This document shows, in pieces, positions 19,402-27,021 of a stretch of 64,000 nt of DNA. Origin of the DNA: Odoribacter sp. (lineage in GTDB: Bacteria > Bacteroidota > Bacteroidia > Bacteroidales > Prolixibacteraceae). The stretch lies in NCBI GenBank assembly GCA_013824715.1, contig PNOH01000001.1:177531-241530 (forward strand), read 5' to 3'. Each line of letters opens with the position of its first letter. The stretch's first letter is position 1. The translations under genes were made by a program, and so were the position numbers. The notes under the pieces were generated by a model. That model was not told the origin of the DNA, did not search any database, and worked only from the letters and a program-made list of their open reading frames with translations.

Positions 19402-21734
19402 AGATTTTCAGTCACTTGTTATTCACCGCACTGCTGGGTATTTTGATTTTCCGGAGTCAGGCACAGCCATCCGTAGGCGAATGGACCGATTACCAGTCGT
19501 ATGCTCGTGCTAAAAACGTAGTTGATACAGGTGAAAAAGTGTATTGTGTTACCGAAGGCGGCTTGTTTTCCTACAATAAAACTGACAACAGCATTCAGAA
19601 AATGTCGGGCATCAACGGACTTTCTGATGTCGGAATACAACGGCTCGCTTTTAGCAAAGAGAATGGAATATTGCTTATTGCCTACCAGAATGCCAACGTT
19701 GACTTGTTAATTGGAAACGATATTTTCAATCTTTCAGATATTAAACGAAAACAGATTTCAGCCGACAAAACCATTAATAATATCATGTTCTCCGGAAATC
19801 TGGCTTACCTTTCATGTGGATTCGGTATTGTAGTGATCAACCTTGACAAGAAGGAAATTAAGGATACCTATTTTATAGGCAAAGATGGAGGATACCTCAA
19901 CGTTTTGGATATGGCCACTAATGGAGTTTTTCTTTTTGCAGCAACTGCCAACGGTATTTACAAGGCAAGCGCTTCGGAACCAAATCTTCAGAACTACAGC
20001 AATTGGTTGAAACAGACTTCGATTCCAAATGCCGATAAAAAATTCAGCAAAATCGAAAACTTCATGGGGAAAATTATAGCCAACTATACTCCCGTCAAAT
20101 TTGCAGAAGATGAGTTATACGAGCTGAAAGGGAATATTTGGAGTCCAACTTTACCGAATATCCACTATGTCTCTGAGATGTTCGCCATAGGAGATTATCT
20201 GGTCATTTCGAGCCGTGAGGAGGTCTTTGTTTTCAATAACAGACTCGAACAGGTCTATTATATTTATAAGTATGTCTTTCCTGATTTTGAAGCCAGGCCG
20301 ATTCAAACCATGTGCGCCGTGCTGGATGCACAAAATATCATATGGATAGCTGATCAGAAATACGGACTGATTAAAGTCGGGACAAAAGCCGAACGGATTG
20401 TTCCTGATGGGCCATCGGATAACGCCGTATTCTCGCTCACCATGAATGATCAGGATTTGTGGATTACTTCCGGAGGCAGGGATAATGCCTGGGGTAATCT
20501 TTGGTCAGAACCAAAATTTCAGCTAAACCGGCAAGGGAAATGGTCTGTCTTTGACAGGAAAGTCTTTCCGGTACCAAACGATTTTAAGGATATGGTTTGT
20601 GTAGCTGTCGATCCAAAAAATCCGGACCATGTTTTTGCAGGTTCGTGGGGCGGCGGAGTGTTGGAATTTAGCGCCGGAAAATTCGTGAAACGATACGACA
20701 ACTACAACAGTACCCTCCAAACTCAGTTACCAAACCTTCCTGAGGCACCTTATGTCCGTATTGGAGGAATGGACTTCGATTCGAAAGGAAATTTATGGGT
20801 AACCAACTCAGGAGTGGGAAAAGTGATTTCTATGTTTCAGACCGATGGCAACTGGAAATCCTTCGACCTAAGCGGCATTGCCAATAAATATTCAATCGGG
20901 AAAGTGTTGGTTACCAAAAATGATGATAAGTGGATTGTGGTTCCCCGTGGACATGGACTTTATGTTTTAAGCAATACCAATACCGAACAAAAAGAACAGC
21001 GGGTAGTGGCACGTTTTGTGAATTCTGAAGGCGAATTTTTTAATGAGATGAACGATGTCTATGCGATAATTGAAGATCATAATGGTGAAATATGGGTAGG
21101 AACTTCAGGAGGAGTCGCGGTTTTCAGTAATCCCAAAAGGATATGGACCGAAAGCGTACTTTACGCCTCCCGCCCCGGGTTAGATTTAAAAGATGGAAAA
21201 TTTCACCCTCTCCTCGAAAAAGAAACGGTAACTTCCATTGCCATTGACGGCGCTAACCGAAAATGGTTCGGGACCAAAACTTCAGGAGTTTTCCTGATTT
21301 CGGAAGATGGCGAAACCGAAATAGAACATTTTACCACCGAAAACAGTCCGTTACCCAGCAACGAGATTAATGACATTGCCATCAATCAGCAAACCGGAGA
21401 AGTGTTTTTCGGCACAGCCTCCGGACTGATTTCGATCATGGGCGAAGCAACTGCTGCCAATGATGAATTCAGCGATGTTTATGTGTATCCCAACCCGGTT
21501 CGCGAAACTTATGACGGACCAATAGTGGTTAAAGGACTGGTTGACGATACGGATGTAAAAATAACCGACATCAGTGGAAGCCTGGTTTTTAAAACCACCT
21601 CACTGGGCGGCCAGGCCATCTGGGATGGGAGAAACCTGAATGGTAACCGATGTAAAACAGGCGTTTATCTGATTTTTATGACCGATCCTGCAGGCGAAAA
21701 AACAAAAATTACCAAACTTCTATTTATTCATTAA
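19398..21734 (+). CDS. porZ: Type IX secretion component PorZ (beta-propeller with CTD)
   Basis: Surface protein of the T9SS attachment complex. Signal peptide of about 22 residues (ending SQAQP), then two predicted beta-propeller regions built from two-component-regulator-type repeats (for example WITSGGRDNAWGN, GEIWVGTSGGVAVF), and a C-terminal type A sorting-domain-like module starting VYPNPVRE and ending KLLFIH. 778 aa matches PorZ. The rdgB-porZ-recO order fits PorZ loci I recall from other Bacteroidota. Together with the CTD it implies that the organism runs a type IX system. Confidence 0.85.
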   Translation: MKIFSHLLFTALLGILIFRSQAQPSVGEWTDYQSYARAKNVVDTGEKVYCVTEGGLFSYNKTDNSIQKMSGINGLSDVGIQRLAFSKENGILLIAYQNANVDLLIGNDIFNLSDIKRKQISADKTINNIMFSGNLAYLSCGFGIVVINLDKKEIKDTYFIGKDGGYLNVLDMATNGVFLFAATANGIYKASASEPNLQNYSNWLKQTSIPNADKKFSKIENFMGKIIANYTPVKFAEDELYELKGNIWSPTLPNIHYVSEMFAIGDYLVISSREEVFVFNNRLEQVYYIYKYVFPDFEARPIQTMCAVLDAQNIIWIADQKYGLIKVGTKAERIVPDGPSDNAVFSLTMNDQDLWITSGGRDNAWGNLWSEPKFQLNRQGKWSVFDRKVFPVPNDFKDMVCVAVDPKNPDHVFAGSWGGGVLEFSAGKFVKRYDNYNSTLQTQLPNLPEAPYVRIGGMDFDSKGNLWVTNSGVGKVISMFQTDGNWKSFDLSGIANKYSIGKVLVTKNDDKWIVVPRGHGLYVLSNTNTEQKEQRVVARFVNSEGEFFNEMNDVYAIIEDHNGEIWVGTSGGVAVFSNPKRIWTESVLYASRPGLDLKDGKFHPLLEKETVTSIAIDGANRKWFGTKTSGVFLISEDGETEIEHFTTENSPLPSNEINDIAINQQTGEVFFGTASGLISIMGEATAANDEFSDVYVYPNPVRETYDGPIVVKGLVDDTDVKITDISGSLVFKTTSLGGQAIWDGRNLNGNRCKTGVYLIFMTDPAGEKTKITKLLFIH

Positions 21735-21746
21735 TACAATTAAGTC

Positions 21747-22472
21747 GTGCTCGAAAAGACCCGCGGAATTTTTTTGCATGCTGTTAAATACTCCGAGACC
21801 AGCCTGATAGCAACCATTTATACCGAAGTTTACGGTCGGCAATCGTTTATTATTAATGGGGTACACAGCAAGAATTCGCCGGTAAAGGCAGCGGCTTTTC
21901 AGCCACTCTATTTGCTCGATCTGGAAATTTATTACAAGGCTGGAAAAGATATTCAACGATTGAAAAATGCACGGATCATCAATCCATATTCGACTATCCC
22001 TTTTGATATCTGTAAAAGCACACAGGTACTTTTCCTGTCCGAAATCTTGTATAAGTGTTTGCGCGAAGAAGAACCGAACAGCGAACTATTCGGATTTATC
22101 TTCCATTCCCTGACTTTTCTCGACTTGACCGATTCAGGGGTTGGTAATTTTCATCTATGGTTCTTGTTTAAACTGACACAGTTTTTAGGCATTTTTCCAA
22201 GTCAGGACAATTCAAGGATCAGTAACTTTTTCGATTTGCAGAGCGCCCTTTTTGTGAGCCACGAACCTTTACACAACCATTTTGCCGACAAGCAGCTAAC
22301 TGTTCTGTTTTCAAGACTTTTTGAAGTGGACTTCTCTTCGATTGAAAAACTTGATTATACTCATCATGAACGAAGATTAGTACTTGAAAAACTGCTCGAA
22401 TTCTATCAGATTCATTTCGACAACTTAGGAGAAATCAGATCGTTGAATGTGTTAAAGGAAGTTCTGAAATAA
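21747..22472 (+). CDS. recO: DNA repair protein RecO
   Basis: Recombination mediator of the RecFOR pathway: N-terminal OB fold (ARGIFLHAVKYSETSLI equivalents at residues 5-25) and a helical C-terminal half. 241 aa. Start is a GTG at 21747, 12 nt after the porZ stop; no ATG fits. The C-terminal zinc-finger cysteines of some RecO proteins are absent, as is common in this phylum. Confidence 0.88.
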   Translation: MLEKTRGIFLHAVKYSETSLIATIYTEVYGRQSFIINGVHSKNSPVKAAAFQPLYLLDLEIYYKAGKDIQRLKNARIINPYSTIPFDICKSTQVLFLSEILYKCLREEEPNSELFGFIFHSLTFLDLTDSGVGNFHLWFLFKLTQFLGIFPSQDNSRISNFFDLQSALFVSHEPLHNHFADKQLTVLFSRLFEVDFSSIEKLDYTHHERRLVLEKLLEFYQIHFDNLGEIRSLNVLKEVLK

Positions 22473-22544
22473 AGAAAAAAGTAAGAAAATGGATGAAATA
22501 AGAATACACTCAAAATGAAAAGACAGGTGAATGGCATATTTTTT

Positions 22545-22552
22545 TAACTTTG
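22545..22552 (+). promoter_or_regulatory. -7 box upstream of the aminotransferase-like gene
   Basis: TAACTTTG fits TAnnTTTG and ends 18 nt before the ATG at 22571. It excludes the upstream in-frame TTG at 22550, which lies within the box. Confidence 0.55.
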
Positions 22553-22570
22553 TACATTAATCGTGAATGC

Positions 22571-23722
22571 ATGGCTCTTTCGAAATTTCCAAATACAAAA
22601 GGAAGTATTTTTTCCGCAGTCAATAAACTGGTGACTGAAACCGGTGCAATTGATCTTTCTTTGGGGAAAACAGATTTTCCTTGTCCTGAAAAACTGGCCG
22701 ATCTGGCTGCAACCTATATTCGATCTGGCTATAACAATTATGCACCTCATGAAGGCATCAGCGAACTTCGGGATGTAATTTCTACCCGGGTGAAACGATT
22801 ATATAACCATACTTATAATCCTGAAACTGAAATAACCATTACCGCCGGACCAATTCAGGCTATAATGACTGCAATTAGTTCAGTCGTTAAGGATGAGGAT
22901 GAGGTCATTTTGTTTGAACCGGCATACGAGTCCTATGCACCGGCTATATCAATTAACGGTGGCCGTCCGGTTTATGTAGCATTAAAACAACCCGATTTTC
23001 ATATTGATTGGGAAGAAGTGCGAAAAATGATTACTTCGAAAACACGAATGATTATTATCAACTCCCCAAACAATCCAACCGGAGCTGTTTTAACCGATTC
23101 TGACCTGGTTCAGCTTCAGCATTTGATCCAGGGAACCAATATTGTTGTACTTAGCGATGAAGTTTTCGAATCAATTGTTTTCGATAATAATACGCATCAG
23201 AGTGTTGCGAGGTACGAAAAGCTGGCCAGCCGCAGTTTCGTAGTTTCATCATTTGGCCCGGTTTTCAACATCAATGGCTGGGGTTTGGCCTACATTCTTG
23301 CTCCTGAAAAGCTGATGAACGAATTCCGCCGGATACAACAGTTCCAGATTTTTAATGTTAATACGCCTCTTCAATATGCGCTTTCAGAATATCTTCAAAC
23401 CGAAGATTCAAAAAAGGATATTTCGGAAATGTATCAGGGGAAACGCAACTATTTTAATCGTCTGTTGAACGACAGCCTTTTTGAAATTGTGCCTTCGCAG
23501 GGAAGTTATTTTGAAATTCTGGATTACTCAACTATTTCCGATGAATCTGATGCCGACTTTACATTCCGTCTGGCCAGCGAATACGGGGTTGGTGTAATCC
23601 CTGTTTCGGCATTTCTGCACGAGAAAAACAAATTGAAAATGGTTCGGGTATGTTTTGCCAAAAACAATGAAACCCTCGAAAAAGCAGCCGAACGGTTGAG
23701 ACTTGTGCCCTCATTGAAATAA
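22571..23722 (+). CDS. Class I/II aminotransferase-fold protein lacking the catalytic lysine
   Basis: 383 aa, similar over its whole length to methionine/aromatic aminotransferases (YbdL type): NYAPHEG, EPAYESYAP, INSPNNPTGAV, SDEVFES and the C-terminal MVRVCFAKN with the carboxylate-binding arginine. The lysine that forms the Schiff base with PLP, expected in SFGK, is replaced: the protein reads SFGPVFNINGWGLAY with proline at residue 230 (bases 23258-23260). The following GWK lysine is also glycine, and the tyrosine of DEVY is phenylalanine. PLP-site residues otherwise persist and the frame is intact, so this looks like a maintained pseudoenzyme rather than decay. Ordinary annotation would call it an aminotransferase. 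Confidence 0.85.
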   Translation: MALSKFPNTKGSIFSAVNKLVTETGAIDLSLGKTDFPCPEKLADLAATYIRSGYNNYAPHEGISELRDVISTRVKRLYNHTYNPETEITITAGPIQAIMTAISSVVKDEDEVILFEPAYESYAPAISINGGRPVYVALKQPDFHIDWEEVRKMITSKTRMIIINSPNNPTGAVLTDSDLVQLQHLIQGTNIVVLSDEVFESIVFDNNTHQSVARYEKLASRSFVVSSFGPVFNINGWGLAYILAPEKLMNEFRRIQQFQIFNVNTPLQYALSEYLQTEDSKKDISEMYQGKRNYFNRLLNDSLFEIVPSQGSYFEILDYSTISDESDADFTFRLASEYGVGVIPVSAFLHEKNKLKMVRVCFAKNNETLEKAAERLRLVPSLK

Positions 23723-23726
23723 ATTG

Positions 23727-23942
23727 CCGGCCTACTGCCGTTTTCAATTCATTCTCCCTTTTCAAGGCCTTTGTCCGAGTATCAAACTCTTCAAAATAAA
23801 TAACTTTCCAAGGTCGATAGCGCTTGGTCCAGCCAGTATTTTCAATATGGTTGTGGGTTTCCAGCCGATGAGGAAGATCACGGGTTTGGCCAATATAAAT
23901 TTTATTGAAAGTTGAAGAATATTAAACGTACGTGAAATACAT
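23727..23942 (-). pseudogene. GIY-YIG nuclease pseudogene with one premature stop
   Basis: Reading from an ATG at 23942, the minus strand gives MYFTYV, a TAA stop (23922-23924), then an uninterrupted stretch beginning YSSTFNKIYIGQTRDLPHRL and containing WTKRYRPWKVIYFEEFD and TKALKRENELKTAVGRQFI. This is a UPF0213-type single-domain GIY-YIG endonuclease with all core motifs; only codon 7 (TAA where most homologues have a TTA/TTG leucine) breaks it. The recognisable part ends at the stop codon of the convergent aminotransferase-like gene; the frame then continues antisense into that gene without a natural C-terminus. Confidence 0.85.
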
Positions 23943-23959
23943 TTCATCTTTTTAAGAAG

Positions 23960-24034
23960 TGGGCTGTACTGGATTCGAACCAGTGACCCCTACCCTGTCA
24001 AGGTAATGCTCTAAACCAACTGAGCTAACAGCCC
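23960..24034 (-). tRNA. tRNA-Val (GAC)
   Basis: Cloverleaf on the minus strand: acceptor GGGCTGT/ACAGCCC, D arm GCTC/GAGC, anticodon stem TTACC/GGTAG around loop TTGACAG (anticodon GAC), T arm ACTGG TTCGAAT CCAGT, discriminator A. CCA is not encoded. Confidence 0.96.
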
Positions 24035-24150
24035 TTCTTTTCGAGCCACAAAAATATAAATTTTTCTCTTTCTTTCCTGTTGGGTGAATAAAACATCTAA
24101 ATTTGAGAATTAAGAAACAGAAGACTACATTTGAATTCTGTTATTTTGGG

Positions 24151-24191
24151 TTAATCGCAGGTTAATTTGTTTTTTTAATTGAGGTTTTAAG
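24151..24191 (+). promoter_or_regulatory. Repeated TTAA motifs before the membrane regulator gene
   Basis: TTAAT at 24151 and 24162 are exactly 11 bp apart; TTAAT recurs at 24175 and TTAA at 24187 with looser spacing. They resemble the 11 bp-phased TAA array at 26868-26937 downstream of the same gene and could be an autoregulatory site. The sequence is A+T-rich, so chance is possible. Confidence 0.35.
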
Positions 24192-24208
24192 TTTCTAATT
24201 TGTTTCAG

Positions 24209-26767
24209 ATGAAGACAGTACTTCGTTGCCTTGTGATTTTGATCTGTTGGCTTTCATTCTGTTTGGAACTTAATGCCAAACCCAATGATGAAACCCTGCT
24301 GAACCAATACGACGAAACCATTTTTGTAATCTCGAATTTCTCAGGCGTAGATGCCAACCTGAACGAACCCAAATCAATTCAGGAACTACTTGACGAAAAC
24401 ATCGGAGGGTTCCGTTTTTATCTGGAATGGGAAAAGCAGCAAAACCAACTGATGATCAAAAAAGCCGATGGAACTTCCATCTCGTTCAGGCAAACCATTC
24501 ATGAAATTAAAAAATTTCTCGAAAATAAACCTGAAAAAATTTTCACCCTTTTTCTTGATTTCAGCACTAATGTGAATGAACTTCAGGATATTTTTCTGGA
24601 AACAGGTATCAATCAGTACCTCTATTCTTACGATACCAAAGAGGGTTGGCCTCCATTAAAAACAATGATGGTGGAAAATAAAAGGCTGGTTGTTTTTTCG
24701 ATGCAGGAGCACCGCAACAGTCCCAATTGGCTTCTTTATGTTTGGAATCATGCTGTTGAACCCTATTTTTCGATTTGGGAAGCGCCGGTTTTTAAAGGTG
24801 AATTTCTGAAAGGAGACCCTAAAAATAGTTTACTCATTTACAATGATTACAATTTCCCCCAAAAATCAGAAGCACCTAAAAACCTTAAATTCGATACGAA
24901 TCAGAATCCTTACCTGATTGAGCATATCAAGAATACCTGGATCAATACAGGTAAAACGCCAAATTTTATAATGCTCGACCGGTACGAAAACTGGATTCTT
25001 GGGGTGATCTCCTATCTGAGAGGCTTTAAAATTATCAAAGGAACAGTTTCATACAATACGCAGGTGCTTGACTATGTGAACTGGGCAAAAACCGGAAGTC
25101 TCACAAGTGGAAAGTATTCTTTTCCTGTTGGCCCGGGAGATAATATGGTTCTGACACCGAGCAGCCCCGGATTTCGTTTTACCCCGGAAACCGTAGCTTT
25201 TAATGAGCCTGAACTGAATATCATTCAGCACTTTGTCGCTTCTCATCTTCAAATTACTGATAACCTTGAAGGCCATTACACCTTTGCAAAGGAAAGTCAT
25301 GATTACAGCATCAACGGTTTTGCCGGAAAACCGCAGAATGTGCAGTTTGCCAATGATTCAACCCGATCCTCAGTGGCGCTTTTTGGTGAAAACAGCTTTA
25401 TAGTTTTGCCCGGCGCTGAAGAATTTAAGATTAGGGACCACGATTTTTCAGTGGCAGCCTGGATAAAAATTAAGGAATATCTGCCCAATAGGAGAGACTA
25501 TTGCATTATTGGAACAAAGAACAACTCCTATCAACAAGGTATTCACCTGCTGATCAGGGATCAGAAACCCTACTTCGGTTTTTACAGCAACGACCTGCAG
25601 GGCAAAACTATACTCGCCCCCGACCGTTGGTATCATCTGGTCTGGAGGTATAACAAACTAAGCGGGGAACAGGCTATTTTCCTGAATGGAAAACTTGATA
25701 GCCGTTCGTTGGGTCATCCCGCTTATAAAGGACGTGATAACCTGTACATCGGTGTTGCCGGGTTCAACTGGTCGTCGAACATGAATGGTGCAATCGATAA
25801 TCTGAGTATTTGGTCGAGAGCCCTGGGCGAAGAAGAAATCTGGCAACTGAACAAGGAAGTGATTGAAATAGTACCCATAAAAAATATCTTTATTCTTTAT
25901 CCGGTTTTATCCTGGTCGGGAATAATATTAATAGTATTATCCCTGCTATCAGCACTGTTTCTCAAATTTAAACACAATTTAAAAAGACAACCTTCCTCTG
26001 CGGAAAAAATCAGGAAAATTGATCAGGCCATTATCCGGAAACCTGAGTCCAATTACATACAGCTTTTCGGCGATTTTAAAGTACTCGACAAAAACGGAAA
26101 CGAAATCACCAGCTTGTTTACCCCCAAACTTAAAAAGCTGTTCCTGATCATACTTCTCTATTCAAAGCGTAATAAATACGGCATTTCGACTCAGGAACTA
26201 ACTGAAATCCTTTGGCATGGACATTCCTCACAAAGCGCTAAAAACAGCCGCGGAGTTACTATCCGCAAGTTGCGCCTGATTCTGGAATCGCTTGATTCTG
26301 TTCAGATCAATTTTCACATCGACCGCTGGGCAATGTCTTTTGACGGTCCGGTTTACTGCGACTATGTGGAGTGTTTAAAGCTTCTGAAACGGGAAAAAAT
26401 TCATGACACTAATTTTAACTTGAACTTTTACCATATCATTCAGGAGGGAGAACTTTTCAAAGGCGAATCTTACGATTGGCTCGACGACTTCAAAGGATTT
26501 GTCGGAAACAATATTGTTGACATTCTTCTGAAGTTCATCAGCGAATTAACTATTGAACATGATAACGAATTAATCCTGAAACTTACCGACCGCATTCTTG
26601 AAACCGATCCGGTAAACGACCAGGCTCTGGCTTTTAAACTGAAAGTTTTGATCAAACAGAATAATTATAACCTGGCCAAATTTACTTTCGAACGCTTTTG
26701 TACCCTATACGAAGAGATGTACGGTGAAAAATTTGCATCAAAATTTGATGATTTACTGACTTCCTGA
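24209..26767 (+). CDS. Membrane-spanning SARP-like transcriptional regulator with periplasmic PI-PLC-like and LamG domains
   Basis: 852 aa. Visible order: signal peptide (1 to about 23); a PI-PLC X-like region (about 30-300) with the family's FLENKPEKIFTLFLDFS and WPPLKTMMVENKRLVVFS, but with the first catalytic histidine position reading VISNFSG, so probably catalytically dead; a LamG/jellyroll domain (about 350-550, FSVAAWIKI, DRWYHLVWRYN, FLNGKLDSR, GAIDNLSIWSRAL); a single membrane helix (about 560-588); then a cytoplasmic OmpR/SARP winged helix (about 612-715, with LTEILWHGHSSQSAKNSRGV and a following RKLR segment) and a BTAD-like helical domain to the end. It is inferred to bind a glycan or inositol-like ligand outside the inner membrane and regulate DNA inside. 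The ATG at 24209 is preferred to a TTG at 24200. The next gene starts 254 nt downstream, after an 11 bp-phased repeat. Confidence 0.82.
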   Translation: MKTVLRCLVILICWLSFCLELNAKPNDETLLNQYDETIFVISNFSGVDANLNEPKSIQELLDENIGGFRFYLEWEKQQNQLMIKKADGTSISFRQTIHEIKKFLENKPEKIFTLFLDFSTNVNELQDIFLETGINQYLYSYDTKEGWPPLKTMMVENKRLVVFSMQEHRNSPNWLLYVWNHAVEPYFSIWEAPVFKGEFLKGDPKNSLLIYNDYNFPQKSEAPKNLKFDTNQNPYLIEHIKNTWINTGKTPNFIMLDRYENWILGVISYLRGFKIIKGTVSYNTQVLDYVNWAKTGSLTSGKYSFPVGPGDNMVLTPSSPGFRFTPETVAFNEPELNIIQHFVASHLQITDNLEGHYTFAKESHDYSINGFAGKPQNVQFANDSTRSSVALFGENSFIVLPGAEEFKIRDHDFSVAAWIKIKEYLPNRRDYCIIGTKNNSYQQGIHLLIRDQKPYFGFYSNDLQGKTILAPDRWYHLVWRYNKLSGEQAIFLNGKLDSRSLGHPAYKGRDNLYIGVAGFNWSSNMNGAIDNLSIWSRALGEEEIWQLNKEVIEIVPIKNIFILYPVLSWSGIILIVLSLLSALFLKFKHNLKRQPSSAEKIRKIDQAIIRKPESNYIQLFGDFKVLDKNGNEITSLFTPKLKKLFLIILLYSKRNKYGISTQELTEILWHGHSSQSAKNSRGVTIRKLRLILESLDSVQINFHIDRWAMSFDGPVYCDYVECLKLLKREKIHDTNFNLNFYHIIQEGELFKGESYDWLDDFKGFVGNNIVDILLKFISELTIEHDNELILKLTDRILETDPVNDQALAFKLKVLIKQNNYNLAKFTFERFCTLYEEMYGEKFASKFDDLLTS

Positions 26768-26867
26768 AAAACATGTTTTCAAACAGGGTTAATTTCTCAG
26801 GTACATACGAATAGACACTTATAATCAGGCGATTCGTCTTTTTAGTGAGTTTTGTTTTTGGAATATA

Positions 26868-26937
26868 TTAACCCGTAAATAACCTTACCTTAACCCGTCT
26901 TTAAACTCCAGCTAAAATACCACTAATTGCACTTAAC
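26868..26937 (+). promoter_or_regulatory. 11 bp-phased TAA direct repeats, putative SARP-type operator
   Basis: TAACC occurs at 26869, 26880 and 26891, then TAAAC at 26902, TAAAA at 26913 and TAATT at 26924: six units exactly 11 bp apart. A further TAAC follows at 26934 (10 bp step). The first and third units share the longer TTAACCCGT. SARP/OmpR-type winged helices bind direct repeats at 11 or 22 bp spacing, and the gene just upstream encodes such a domain. The array lies 85-150 nt before the cytochrome gene. The operator role is inference. Confidence 0.6.
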
Positions 26938-27021
26938 TAGCTTTGGTTTTTTAATTTGGTTCATCATTTTTTTACCTTGCTGTAGAATAACCACAGTAAG
27001 CGATTCATTCAGTTCATAAAG

